DNA of 64,000 bases. It comes from an uncultured Oxalobacteraceae bacterium. Its GTDB lineage: Bacteria; Pseudomonadota; Gammaproteobacteria; Burkholderiales; Burkholderiaceae_D. The stretch spans positions 43,449-107,448 of the forward strand of contig CAITOF010000095.1 of NCBI GenBank assembly GCA_903893945.1, given 5' to 3'. Numbering within the stretch: the stretch's first letter is position 1; every line of letters starts with the position of its first letter. The translations under genes were made by a program, and so were the position numbers. Positions 8,207 through 17,514 of this stretch are shown piece after piece. The notes under the pieces are model-generated. The model saw nothing but the letters and a program-made list of their open reading frames with translations, had not been told where the DNA came from and did not search any database.

Positions 8207-9232
8207 TCAGAACATGTCGACGTCACTATTCATCGTCGTTGCCTGCAATTTGCCGGAAGCGATCAACTCTTCATAAAACACGGTCTGGTTACGACCGTTT
8301 TCTTTTGCGTAGTACAACGCCTTGTCGGCCCTGTCCATGATAGTGACCGACAAATCGGATGGACTGATGAACGTGGCGCCAATGCTGACGGTCACGTTGC
8401 CGACTTGCGGGAAGTGGTGCGCCTCAACGACACGACGGAAACGCTCCATGATTGTCTTAGCCAGTTCTTCATTCACATTTTTCAGGACCGCGACGAACTC
8501 TTCACCCCCGACCCGGAACAGCAGGTCATATTCCCGGAAGGTTTCGGTCATGCATTGCGAAAAATGCAATAAAACTTCATCGCCCACCAGATGCCCGTAG
8601 GTATCATTGACACTTTTAAACCGGTCTATGTCAAACAGGGCGAGGCAATATTTAACTTTTTCGCCATCGCGCTTGTTCACTTCACCGAGTGAAATGATAA
8701 TTTGCATCATCTTGTCATCAAATGACTTACGGTTCAGCAGACCGGATAGATGATCCCGCTGATTATCATTCAGCAGCGCCAGATAATTCTTGTAAAACCC
8801 GATAAAAATCGACACAAGTTCCTGATTTTGCTGGCTTAATTCCCGGCTTTCGACAGTCAGAAAACCATTCACGCCTTTGGCACCGGACACGGGAAACACA
8901 GCCCGAAAAGTCGGTTCGGGCCCGTGACTGATTTGTTTGATAACGAGGTCATTGCTGTCGCGTGCTTCCAGGTATTCCGGATACTCGTCGAGCAGCATGG
9001 GCTCAGGCAATTCATCCTCGAGCCGCTCTTCATACCCGACCCGCACCAGAAACACCTGCGGATGTTTGGTCGCCAGTTGTTTAAGGGTGCGAACTTCGTA
9101 CAGATTGATGGAATCTGCCACGATGATATTACTTAAGGTCTGGATGATCGAAATCTGAAATGCTTTAATCTCCGGCTTTTCAATTAACTTGGCCAGAGAC
9201 AGCAAAAGTTTGGATACATCCGAATTTGCCAT
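8207..9232 (-). CDS. Diguanylate cyclase with N-terminal GAF-like sensor region
   Basis: The 341-residue protein makes c-di-GMP from two GTP. The C-terminal half is a GGDEF domain with an intact active site RVGGEEF, the substrate-binding segment FDIDRFKSVNDTYGH, and an inhibitory I-site RxxD (REYD) five residues before GGEEF, so product inhibition is expected. The N-terminal 170 residues have no transmembrane segment and look like a GAF-type sensor of a cytoplasmic signal. I moved the start to ATG 9232 (MANSDVSKLL); the track's longer version adds 17 residues with no support. It may feed the LapD-controlled adhesin system at 52-64 kb, but nothing in the sequence ties them together directly. 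Confidence 0.88.
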   Translation of the reverse strand: MANSDVSKLLLSLAKLIEKPEIKAFQISIIQTLSNIIVADSINLYEVRTLKQLATKHPQVFLVRVGYEERLEDELPEPMLLDEYPEYLEARDSNDLVIKQISHGPEPTFRAVFPVSGAKGVNGFLTVESRELSQQNQELVSIFIGFYKNYLALLNDNQRDHLSGLLNRKSFDDKMMQIIISLGEVNKRDGEKVKYCLALFDIDRFKSVNDTYGHLVGDEVLLHFSQCMTETFREYDLLFRVGGEEFVAVLKNVNEELAKTIMERFRRVVEAHHFPQVGNVTVSIGATFISPSDLSVTIMDRADKALYYAKENGRNQTVFYEELIASGKLQATTMNSDVDMF

Positions 9233-9366
9233 AACAATAATTAATTTACACTCTATTAACAAATAACCAGCCGGAAATTGCAAAAAAATTAAACCAATTC
9301 TTTTCGCATCCCTGAAAAATGCCTGCTTATGTGGAATGATAGAGCATACGCACCACTTTTTTAAGC

Positions 9367-9978
9367 TTAATTTGCTAAAGCTTTTTCAATATCCCCCACC
9401 AGAGTGCCGCTTTCAGGCGTGGTCACGCTGGTATAGCTGTCGACAATATTTCCTTTGCGATCAATAAGGTATTTATAAAAATTCCATTTGGGCGTCGTGC
9501 CGGTCGCTTTTATAAGTGCCACGTAGAGAGGATTTGCCTCATCGCCATGAACTGAAGATTTGGCAAACATGGGAAATTTCACGCCATAGGTGTTATAACA
9601 AAAATCGGCAATTTCCTTAGATGTACCGGGTTCCTGCTTTCCAAAATCATTGGAAGGGAATCCGAGAACGACCAACCCTTTGTCGCCGTACTTCGCGTAT
9701 AACGCTTCCAATCCCTCATACTGCTTGGTAAATCCGCAAAAACTGGCGGTATTCACAATCAAGACCACCTTGCCTGCATATTGGCACAAGTCCTGCTTGG
9801 CATTGTCCTGAAGGCGATCAAAGGTGTAATGCAGAATCGCCGGACAGGACGGTGCAGGGCCCGACGCTGCAACAGAGGGTACAGGTACTGGTGCCGGGGC
9901 GGCTGTTTGCGCCAGTGCACTGAAACTTGCCCCAACCAGAACACAGAACAGAACGGAATACAGGTTTTTCGGTAACAT
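9367..9978 (-). CDS. Secreted glutathione peroxidase-family protein
   Basis: This 203-residue thiol peroxidase belongs to the GPx family, which reduces hydroperoxides using thioredoxin or glutathione. The peroxidatic motif NTASFCGFTKQY contains Cys in place of the selenocysteine of animal enzymes. LGFPSNDFGKQEP supplies the conserved Gln, and PKWNFYKYLID supplies the Trp and Asn. Unlike the usual cytoplasmic bacterial BtuE/GPx of about 160 residues, it begins with a signal peptide (MLPKNLYSVLFCVLVGASFSALA) followed by an Ala/Pro linker, so it should act in the periplasm. It is divergent from the MBL-fold hydrolase gene. Confidence 0.9.
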   Translation of the reverse strand: MLPKNLYSVLFCVLVGASFSALAQTAAPAPVPVPSVAASGPAPSCPAILHYTFDRLQDNAKQDLCQYAGKVVLIVNTASFCGFTKQYEGLEALYAKYGDKGLVVLGFPSNDFGKQEPGTSKEIADFCYNTYGVKFPMFAKSSVHGDEANPLYVALIKATGTTPKWNFYKYLIDRKGNIVDSYTSVTTPESGTLVGDIEKALAN

Positions 9979-10185
9979 GATGATATTCCTTCAGAAATGA
10001 ATAACGTAATGTCACAGCTTACCACCTCTGCATTGTTTGCGCAGAATACCCGATGCGTCCCTGCTTCCGGTTCAGTATAGCCAACAGACTGTTTCCGTGG
10101 CCGAACTTTCCTGACACGGCCGACCTGCTATATGATGTCACCATCGCTCCAGCAATTTTGCACACAATGACCCCAGCGCCGACTG

Positions 10186-11046
10186 ATGAACCCACTTATC
10201 CACCCCATATTCGACGAAGTAACTGCCACAATAACTTACATCGTCTATGATGAAACCGGCGGTCATGCCGCTCTGATCGATCCGGTACTCGACTATTTTC
10301 CCAATTCATCCAGAACCGCCACGAAGTCCGCCGATCAGGTGCTGGAATTTATTGCAAAAGAAAAGCTGACGGTGGAATGGATACTGGAAACGCACGCCCA
10401 TGCCGACCATGTTTCGGCTGCACACTATCTGCAGGAAAAAACCGGCGGTAAAATTTCTATCGGTGAGCACATCTGCCAGGTTCAGCGCGTGTTTAAATCC
10501 ATCTTCAATTTGGGTGCCGATTTCAGGGTTGATGGTTCACAATTCGATCATTTATTTGCCGACAACGACGTTTTCAGTATCGGCCGGTTGACCGCCAAAG
10601 CCCTGTTTGTCCCGGGACACACCCCTGCCGACATGGCTTATCAGATCGGCGACGTCATCTTTGTCGGCGACACCCTGTTCATGCCCGATGTCGGTACGGC
10701 GCGCTGCGATTTTCCGGGAGGCGATGCACATATGCTGTACCGGTCGATCCGGCGACTGCTCGCATTTCCGCCAGAAACACGCTTGTTCATGTGTCACGAT
10801 TACCCGACATCCGGGCGGGAGATTCAATGGATGTCGACGGTGCAGCAACAACGAGAACAGAATATCCATGTCAACGACAGCGTTCCGGAAGACGAGTTCG
10901 TCAAACGCAGAACCTCGCGCGATGCCACACTCTCGATGCCGAATCTGATTCTGCCGTCGATCCAGATCAATATACGGGCAGGTCAACTGCCCGAGCCCGA
11001 AAATAATGGTACCGTTTACCTGAAGATTCCCCTGAATGCAGTCTGA
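10186..11046 (+). CDS. MBL-fold hydrolase, Blh/persulfide dioxygenase-like
   Basis: The 286-residue product has a metallo-beta-lactamase fold with the metal-binding motif THAHADH, the later His in PGHTPADMAY, the Asp in FVGDTLF, and the final His in CHDYPTSGREIQW. The combination of the last motif with the downstream QQREQNIHVND is typical of the Blh and ETHE1-like group, which act as glutathione persulfide dioxygenases in sulfide detoxification. The usual repressor gene bigR and rhodanese-fusion partners are not adjacent. ATG 10186 follows a region with no strong ribosome-binding site. A weak terminator follows the stop. The general fold is certain; persulfide activity is inferred from family. 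Confidence 0.82.
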   Translation: MNPLIHPIFDEVTATITYIVYDETGGHAALIDPVLDYFPNSSRTATKSADQVLEFIAKEKLTVEWILETHAHADHVSAAHYLQEKTGGKISIGEHICQVQRVFKSIFNLGADFRVDGSQFDHLFADNDVFSIGRLTAKALFVPGHTPADMAYQIGDVIFVGDTLFMPDVGTARCDFPGGDAHMLYRSIRRLLAFPPETRLFMCHDYPTSGREIQWMSTVQQQREQNIHVNDSVPEDEFVKRRTSRDATLSMPNLILPSIQINIRAGQLPEPENNGTVYLKIPLNAV

Positions 11047-11076
11047 GGAACCCGTTGCAAATTTACAATAAATAAC

Positions 11077-11102
11077 CGTGCCAAATTATACGTGGCATTT
11101 TT
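11077..11102 (+). terminator. Weak intrinsic terminator after the MBL-fold gene
   Basis: A 5-bp stem (TGCCA/TGGCA, with a possible extra G-U pair) encloses about 9 nt and runs straight into TTTTT. It lies about 30 nt after the stop codon. Confidence 0.45.
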
Positions 11103-11257
11103 CCCCATTTCAAAACTTCCTTCCCCCATAGACGTTGATTTCAATATTTACTTCAGAGAAACAGAATTTTATTGACATCCCACACCATATTCTCTAATTT
11201 CGTCGCTGGACACTGTTTTCCGTCTTGTTTCCCCTTCACATTCTTTAAAATACTCCA

Positions 11258-13443
11258 ATGAAAAAATCACTCCTGACCCTTTTTATCGCCGGCCTGTTAG
11301 GCAGCTCCGCGTGGGCCGACGAAGGCATGTGGATGCCTCAACAGCTTCCGCAAGTGGCAAAACAACTTAAAGCAGACGGCTTGCAACTCGATCCGGCCAC
11401 ACTGACCCGGCTAACCGACTTTCCTATGGGCGCCATTGTCAGTCTGGGCGGGTGCTCGGCCTCGTTCGTGTCACCCAAGGGATTGATCATCACCAATCAT
11501 CATTGCGCCTACAGCAGCATTTCCCATAACTCAACGCCGGAACATAATTATCTGGCGAATGGATTTCTGGCGCCGACGCTGGACGATGAATTACCGGCGT
11601 CGCCCGGATTCAGGGTTTATGTCACGACCGATGTCAGCAATGTCAGCACGAAAGTCATCTCTAGCGCAGTGGCCACGCTGAGCGGAAAAAACCGCATTGA
11701 TGCGATTGAAAAAAATCAGAAGGATTTGGTCGCGGCATGTGAAAAGGAAGCCGGTACACACTGCAATGTCGCCAGTTATTACGGTGGCCTGGAATTCTAT
11801 CTGATCAAACAACTGGAAATACGCGATGTGCGCCTGGTCCATGCCCCGGCCGAAGGTGTCGGTAAATTTGGCGGCGACACCGACAACTGGATGTGGCCAC
11901 GCCACACCGGTGACTACAGCTTTTTCCGGGCCTATGTCAGCAAAGACGGCAAAGCAGCCGACTTCAGCAAGGATAACGTCCCTTATGTCCCGAAACATTA
12001 TCTGAAGCTGGCATCGCAACCGCTCAAGGAAGGTGATTTTGTCATGGTAACGGGCTATCCCGGACGCACCAATCGCCACCGGCTGCCGGAAGAAATTGCA
12101 GCCACGTTTGACTGGAGCTACCCGGCCTTCGTCAAGGCTTCGGGTGACCAGTTGAGCATCATTGCCCGGGAAACCAGCGGCAATGAAGATCTCAAACTGA
12201 AATATGCAAGTCAGGTAGCAGCCATCAATAACTACTACAAAAACCGCCAGGGCATGCTGGACAGTTATGCCGGCAGTGACATCCTGCCCCGCAAAACCAG
12301 ACAGTTACATGATTTGCTGGCCTGGGTGAATGCCGACCCGAAACGCAAACACGAGTATGCACACGACATCGAGATGGTGCAGAAAGACATGACCGAACGT
12401 GATACGCAGGCCAAAAAAGATTTTATGGTGATTTATTCCACGCCACGCCTGCTTGGCCTGGCTGCCAGAATGCTGCGCTTCTCACATGAATCAGAAAAAG
12501 CCGATATCGATCGCAAAATCGGCTATCAGGAACACGACCGGGGACGCTTTAACGCGTTGGTGGAAGGACTGGACCGCAGCTACGATGAAAAAGTCGATAA
12601 GGCACTGGCACTGCACTTTCTGAGCAACTACGTCGCCACGCCCACCACAATGCATAATGCAAATTTCGATGCAGCATTAAATCTGCATGAAGGCATGAGC
12701 GAGGCCGAGCTGAAATCAACACTGGACGCGCTGTATGCCGGCAGTCAATTGGGCAGCAAAGAGGCACGCACCGCCTGGCTGGGCAAGAAGCCGTCCGACT
12801 TCAATGCCAGCGACGACAGCTTCATCAAGGCCGCTGTGGCAATGTATGATGAAAACATGAAGCGGGAAGATCGTGATAACGAGCTGAACGGGAAAATACA
12901 GCAGGCCTATGCGAGCTACATGAAAGCCAAAATCGCCTACATGAACAGTCTGGGACAGGCAATTTACCCCGACGCCAACAGTACCCTGCGAGTCACATTC
13001 GGTAAAGTGGCCGGCCGCGAAAAGGCGCCGATGGTACAAGCTGGACGGCATTTACAACCTTGCGCGGCATCGTAGCGAAGAATACCGGCAGCGGTGAATT
13101 CAATGCGCCGGCGGACCAGCTCGCGGCAATCAAGGCGTACGATCAGGCTGCAGCCAAGAGCGGTAACTACGGCGAGTACGGTGACGCAAAATTGAAATCG
13201 GTCCCGGTCAATTTCCTGGCTACCCTGGATATTACCGGCGGCAATTCGGGCTCGGCAGCATTAAATGGCAAAGGTGAACTGGTCGGACTGGCATTTGATG
13301 GCACACTGGATTCAATCATTTCGGACTGGGACTATAACCTCATCAATTCCAGGTCGATTCAGGTTGACGTGCGCTACATTTTGTGGGAAATGACCAACGT
13401 CGATCACGCTGATAATTTGTTGAAAGAGCTGAAAGTAAAATAA
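11258..13443 (+). pseudogene. S46-family dipeptidyl-peptidase, frameshifted
   Basis: Two overlapping ORFs (11258-13075 and 13060-13443) are one S46 serine peptidase gene broken by a -1 frameshift near 13025-13027. Joining the frames restores AFTTLRGIVAKNTG and a normal length of about 727 residues. A signal peptide (MKKSLLTLFIAGLLGSSAWA) directs it to the periplasm. The catalytic His lies in TNHHCAYSS (residues 81-82) and the Asp near DNWMWPRHTGDY, but the nucleophile Ser in GGNSGSAAL is in the second frame, so the first ORF alone cannot be active. S46 enzymes (DPP7/DPP11) remove dipeptides from peptide N-termini. The residue 18 after the Ser is Gly (FDGT), as in DPP7-type enzymes that prefer hydrophobic P1. 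The break could be a real mutation or an assembly error. Confidence 0.85.
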
Positions 13444-13492
13444 GCCTGTATCCGGTCCAGAACCACCCTCCTGGACTGGCCATTAGTACATC

Positions 13493-13528
13493 GCGGCGCC
13501 AACCGTCATTGATTGGCGCCGCTTTTTT
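13493..13528 (+). terminator. Strong intrinsic terminator after the S46 peptidase gene
   Basis: A perfect 10-bp stem (GCGGCGCCAA/TTGGCGCCGC) with a 10-nt loop is followed directly by TTTTTT, about 50 nt after the stop. Confidence 0.9.
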
Positions 13529-13573
13529 CAAAAAAATATCAAATCGTGGCGAACCCTTCAGTAATCAGAGATA

Positions 13574-14887
13574 ATGCCGCATTACTGGAAACTGTCCTGG
13601 CTCATGCGTATTTTTTACACTTTCTTCTGGATCTGCGCATTACCGCTGGTTTTGGCCCGATTAGTCTGGCGCGGTCGCAAAGAACCGGGGTATCGCCAAC
13701 ACATCGCCGAACGGTTCGGTCTGTATCCGGCTGACCGGATCGATGACAAACCGGGGGCAGCACTTATCTGGCTGCACGCAGTTTCCGTCGGCGAAACCCG
13801 GGCTGCCGAACCGCTGATCCGCCAATTAATGCAGAATTACCCGGCACATGGTATTTTGCTCAGTCATATGACGCCTACAGGCCGCGCAACGGGGTCGGCG
13901 CTTTTTCAAACGGAAATCAATGCCAACAGGCTGCGGCAAATCTATCTGCCCTACGATATCCCGGCACTGATGCGCCGATTGCTGAACCATTTTAATCCCG
14001 ACATCTGCATTTTGATGGAGACCGAAGTCTGGCCCAACCTGATACATAGCTGCCACCAGAAAAATGTTCCTGTAGCCCTGGTCAACGCCCGACTTTCACC
14101 AAGATCGCTGCACAAGGCCGAGCGACTCGCCCGATTGATACGACCTGCCGTTCAATTGATCACCTGCGTCGCAGCGCAAACAGCTGCCGATGCAGACCGC
14201 ATCACGTCACTTGGGGCAGCCCACGTCCGGGTTAGCGGCAACACCAAATTTGATGTCACCATTCCCGCCGAAAAAATGGCAACAGGCCACTGGATGCGCC
14301 AGCAATGGGGTAACCGGCCGGTATTGTTGTGTGCGTCAACACGGGATGGTGAGGAAGAACTGCTGCTCGATGCGTTTATTGAAGCGGCGATTCCGGATTT
14401 GCTGCTGATCATTGTGCCGCGTCATCCGCAGCGTTTTGACCAGGTTGAACAGTCCATTCAGCAACGTGGTCTGACGATGCAGCGGCGCACCGGGATAAAT
14501 CTGCATCCACTGGAAAAAAATGTCCGTGTGGTGCTGGGCGATTCCATGGGGGAACTGGTCAGTTATTACGTGAGCTGCGACATCGCTTATATTGGCGGAA
14601 GTTTGCTGCCGTTAGGCGGACAAAATCTGATCGAAGCCTGCGCCGTTGCAAAGCCGGTCCTGATTGGCCCGCATACATTCAATTTCGAAGCTGTCAGCGC
14701 CGACGCCATTGCCGCTGGCGCAGCAAATCGTATTAAGGACGCCCCCGACCTGTTCCGGGCAACGGCAGCACTGTTAATGGATCAGGAACTCAGAATCGCC
14801 ATGGGGCACTCCGGGTCGGCCTTTGCGCAGCAACACGGCGGGGCTACGGAACGGACTGTGGAGATCCTGAAACCGTTAATGCAATAA
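13574..14887 (+). CDS. waaA: 3-deoxy-D-manno-octulosonic acid (Kdo) transferase
   Basis: WaaA (KdtA) transfers Kdo from CMP-Kdo to the lipid A precursor at the cytoplasmic face of the inner membrane. The 437-residue product has one N-terminal membrane anchor (FYTFFWICALPLVLARLVW), the sequence WRGRKEPGYRQHIAERFG, and the GT-30 motif WLHAVSVGETRAAEPLI. ETEVWPNLI and GGSLLPLGGQNLIEACAVAKPVLIGPHTFNF, both hallmarks of the family, follow in order. The start may instead be ATG 13604 (MRIFYTFFW), which matches usual family N-termini; neither has a good ribosome-binding site. The 3' end overlaps the convergent tolC-like gene by 12 nt. Confidence 0.94.
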   Translation: MPHYWKLSWLMRIFYTFFWICALPLVLARLVWRGRKEPGYRQHIAERFGLYPADRIDDKPGAALIWLHAVSVGETRAAEPLIRQLMQNYPAHGILLSHMTPTGRATGSALFQTEINANRLRQIYLPYDIPALMRRLLNHFNPDICILMETEVWPNLIHSCHQKNVPVALVNARLSPRSLHKAERLARLIRPAVQLITCVAAQTAADADRITSLGAAHVRVSGNTKFDVTIPAEKMATGHWMRQQWGNRPVLLCASTRDGEEELLLDAFIEAAIPDLLLIIVPRHPQRFDQVEQSIQQRGLTMQRRTGINLHPLEKNVRVVLGDSMGELVSYYVSCDIAYIGGSLLPLGGQNLIEACAVAKPVLIGPHTFNFEAVSADAIAAGAANRIKDAPDLFRATAALLMDQELRIAMGHSGSAFAQQHGGATERTVEILKPLMQ

Positions 14888-16246
14888 CGTGTTCACCTGG
14901 ACCAGATCCTCTTCTTTCAATGACGCCGACGCCGATTTCAGACGCAGACCATTCATGATGGTGTCATAGCGCGCTTTTGCCAGATTCTGCTGTGTCGTAT
15001 ACAGCTGTTGCTGCGCGTTCAAAACGTCAATATTAATCCGGATTCCGACCTCATAACCCAGCATGTTGGACTGCAGTGCAGACTGACTCGAGATTTCCGC
15101 GGCCTCATACGCCCGGACCTGCGCCAGCCCGTTGTTCACACCCAAAAATGCCTGTCTGGCCGCAAGTGCAGCGCTGCGCCTTGTGGCCTCAAGGTCGTTG
15201 CCGGCCTTGTCTTCCAGCGCGATGGCCTCACGAACCTTGCTGGTCACGGCAAATCCCGAAAATAAGGGCACATTCAACTGGATGCCGATATTTCTGGAAT
15301 TCTGAATGAAGGCAGGTTGCTGTTCTACAGGAATAGCCGAATTACTGGATCGATTGATGTTGGCGGCGAAATCCAGTGTGGGCATATGACCGGCCCGATT
15401 GAATGATATGGCCCGTTTAGCGATTTCCTGGGCAATCTGCGCCCCCACCACAGTGTAATTATCATGTTCTGCCGCACTGACCCAGTCATTAATATTAATC
15501 GGTTCCGGAGCGGACAATTGCACGCCTTTACGCAACGGGGCAAGCGAGTCGGTCGGGTGTCCGACGATTTGCTGGAGGGTGCTGCGCTTGATTTCCAGAT
15601 CATTGACAGCCGCATATTCCTGTGCCACTGCCAGATCGTAACGCGCCTGGGCTTCGTGCTGGTCGGTAATGGTTGTCGTGCCAACTTCAAAATTGCGCTT
15701 GGCAAATGCCAGCTGCTCGGTAATGGCTGTTTTATTGGCTTGTACAGATTCCAATGTATCCTGCGCAGACAGGACATCAAAATAGGCCTGCGCGACCCGC
15801 ACCATCAGATCAAGTCCGGCCTGATTGAATTGCGTCTCACTGGCCAGCGTCAATAACTTCCCTTGTTCATATTGCTGCCAGTTTTCCCAGTGGAACAGGG
15901 GCTGGGTTAATTGTAACGTGTAATTATTGCTGGAGCTTCGTATGCCGGTGAGATCACCCTGTGATTCGACCGAATAATCGGTAATCGAACGTATGTTCGA
16001 GCCAGTCAGGTTTACGTTGGGTAAAAGCCCTGCCCGCCCCTGTATAACCTTTTCCTGTCCGGCATTCAGTGCGGCCCGCGCACTGGCATAGGTCGGATCG
16101 TTTTGCAGCGCCTCCTGATAGGTTTGCAGAAGATCGGCAGCGCTGACCGAACCGGCACCCAGGCTAGTCATTACGCAGGTCACAACCAGTATTAACCCCT
16201 TGCCAGCACGGTATTTTTTTGAATTGAATTTGGACAGACTGGGCAT
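14876..16246 (-). CDS. TolC-family outer-membrane channel protein
   Basis: The 456-residue protein is a TolC-type outer-membrane efflux or secretion channel. A signal sequence (to about residue 36, ending SVSAA) precedes two repeats of the long-helix/beta-strand pattern, with DLLQTYQEALQNDPTYASAR at the beginning of the mature protein and a matching YEVGIRINIDVLNAQQQLY segment near the end. It would trimerise and work with inner-membrane exporters. It is last in the series pcm-rhodanese-tolC, a common betaproteobacterial arrangement, though a 191-nt gap separates it from the rhodanese gene, leaving room for its own promoter. No exporter gene is next to it. Confidence 0.92.
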   Translation of the reverse strand: MPSLSKFNSKKYRAGKGLILVVTCVMTSLGAGSVSAADLLQTYQEALQNDPTYASARAALNAGQEKVIQGRAGLLPNVNLTGSNIRSITDYSVESQGDLTGIRSSSNNYTLQLTQPLFHWENWQQYEQGKLLTLASETQFNQAGLDLMVRVAQAYFDVLSAQDTLESVQANKTAITEQLAFAKRNFEVGTTTITDQHEAQARYDLAVAQEYAAVNDLEIKRSTLQQIVGHPTDSLAPLRKGVQLSAPEPININDWVSAAEHDNYTVVGAQIAQEIAKRAISFNRAGHMPTLDFAANINRSSNSAIPVEQQPAFIQNSRNIGIQLNVPLFSGFAVTSKVREAIALEDKAGNDLEATRRSAALAARQAFLGVNNGLAQVRAYEAAEISSQSALQSNMLGYEVGIRINIDVLNAQQQLYTTQQNLAKARYDTIMNGLRLKSASASLKEEDLVQVNTLLH

Positions 16247-16437
16247 GGCAAAAACTCCGAATTAATTATTAACCAATATAAGGCTGGGCCGGGCCAGAAA
16301 AAGCACCGGAACGCCGACTTGCGCTGGATGCACTATAGGTGAGGGGCGGAGCGGTCGCCACTTAAATGCGACCAACTGCATTTTTTGAGTGGTGAGATGC
16401 AGAAAATAAAGGCTAAACAACGCTCAGGACACCGTGC

Positions 16438-16764
16438 TTAATAGGTGGCCATCGTTGAATCAATCTGCGTTGCCCAGGCATGGATGCCACCGGCCAGATT
16501 GATAACATGATTAAAACCGTGCTGTTGCAGAAAATTCGCAACCTGCATGCTTCTGCCACCATGATGGCATATACATACTATCGGTGTGTCGGGATCCAGT
16601 TCGCTCATTCGAACCGGCACGGTTTGCATCGCCATATGACGACTTTGCGGAATCTGGCAGCGCTGTACCTCTGACGCTTCACGAACGTCCAGCAGTACCG
16701 GCGCCGGTCGGGTTTTATCCCCCAGCCATTCTGCCAAATCCTGAACTGTCATTTGTTGTGGCAT
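16438..16764 (-). CDS. Rhodanese-like sulfurtransferase, single domain
   Basis: This 108-residue single-domain rhodanese has the active-site loop CHHGGRS, whose Cys would carry a persulfide. The usual flanking segments are present: VLLDVREASEVQ near the N-terminus and the C-terminal GFNHVINLAGGIHAW. It is similar in size to GlpE-type cytoplasmic thiosulfate sulfurtransferases. It starts 12 nt after pcm, so the two are likely co-transcribed. The sulfur donor and acceptor in the cell are not known from the sequence. Confidence 0.92.
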   Translation of the reverse strand: MPQQMTVQDLAEWLGDKTRPAPVLLDVREASEVQRCQIPQSRHMAMQTVPVRMSELDPDTPIVCICHHGGRSMQVANFLQQHGFNHVINLAGGIHAWATQIDSTMATY

Positions 16765-16776
16765 CGAATTACTGAC

Positions 16777-17433
16777 CTACTGGAAAGAAAATCGGGAAAC
16801 ATGTTCAGCCGTTGAAATCGGGGCAACGCTGGTATCGAACAGTGATTTTGACGTAAATTCGGTTTCACTCAGACGGGTATAGAGATACGCTGTCATTACG
16901 GGCGGCGTCCCCAGAATGACAAACAAGCGCCCGCCGACCTTCAGCTGGTTCTTCAATTCTTCATGCAGCACAGGCAATGAACCTGTCACGACGATGGCAT
17001 CGTACGGTGCCAGGGAAGACCATCCCCGGCACGCGTCGCCTTTGAGGATACTGACATTGGTGATGCCTTCGCGATGCAGGGTCTGCTCAGCATAGCTGAA
17101 CACGGCAGGCGAACTTTCTACACAGGTAATATGCCTGGCATGAAATGCCAGCAAGGCAGGCAGATAACCTGTTCCAGACCCGGCCACCAGCACAGTTTCA
17201 TGCTTCTTGACGGCCACTTCCTGAACGATGCGGGCTTCTATTTTGGGGCTTAACATCAGACTGCCGTCTGCCAGCGGCAACTCGGTATCCATGAATGCCA
17301 GTGACTGTTGATTCGCTGGCAGAAATTTTTCGCGCTTCACAATGGAGAGCAATTCCAATACGTCTTTGTCCAGGACATTCCAGGGTCGAATCTGCTGTTC
17401 GACCATATTGAAGCGGGCTTGTTCAGTATTCAT
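16777..17433 (-). CDS. Protein-L-isoaspartate O-methyltransferase family protein
   Basis: The 218-residue protein belongs to the PCMT family, which uses S-adenosylmethionine to methylate L-isoaspartyl residues in damaged proteins. Its start MNTEQARFNMVEQQIRPWNV is typical of the betaproteobacterial form linked to tolC. The SAM-binding loop is VLVAGSGTGYLPALLAF, followed by an acidic residue at the end of the second strand (CVESS) and YDAIVVTGSLP. The canonical catalytic Ser/Thr segment of classic Pcm is not obvious by eye, so true repair activity is less certain than the fold. It is the first gene of the pcm-rhodanese pair. Confidence 0.88.
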   Translation of the reverse strand: MNTEQARFNMVEQQIRPWNVLDKDVLELLSIVKREKFLPANQQSLAFMDTELPLADGSLMLSPKIEARIVQEVAVKKHETVLVAGSGTGYLPALLAFHARHITCVESSPAVFSYAEQTLHREGITNVSILKGDACRGWSSLAPYDAIVVTGSLPVLHEELKNQLKVGGRLFVILGTPPVMTAYLYTRLSETEFTSKSLFDTSVAPISTAEHVSRFSFQ

Positions 17434-17514
17434 TGTAAAGTCTCACCGTTAGACAAAAACGCTATTTTACATGGCATTAGAGTGAATGGGTTAGACATGC
17501 AAATTAGTTAATAT

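Noticed and set aside
13060-13443. A separate 127-residue protein after the S46 peptidase
   Set aside because: Its frame holds the catalytic Ser region of the same peptidase and begins at a TTG with no ribosome-binding site inside the gene.
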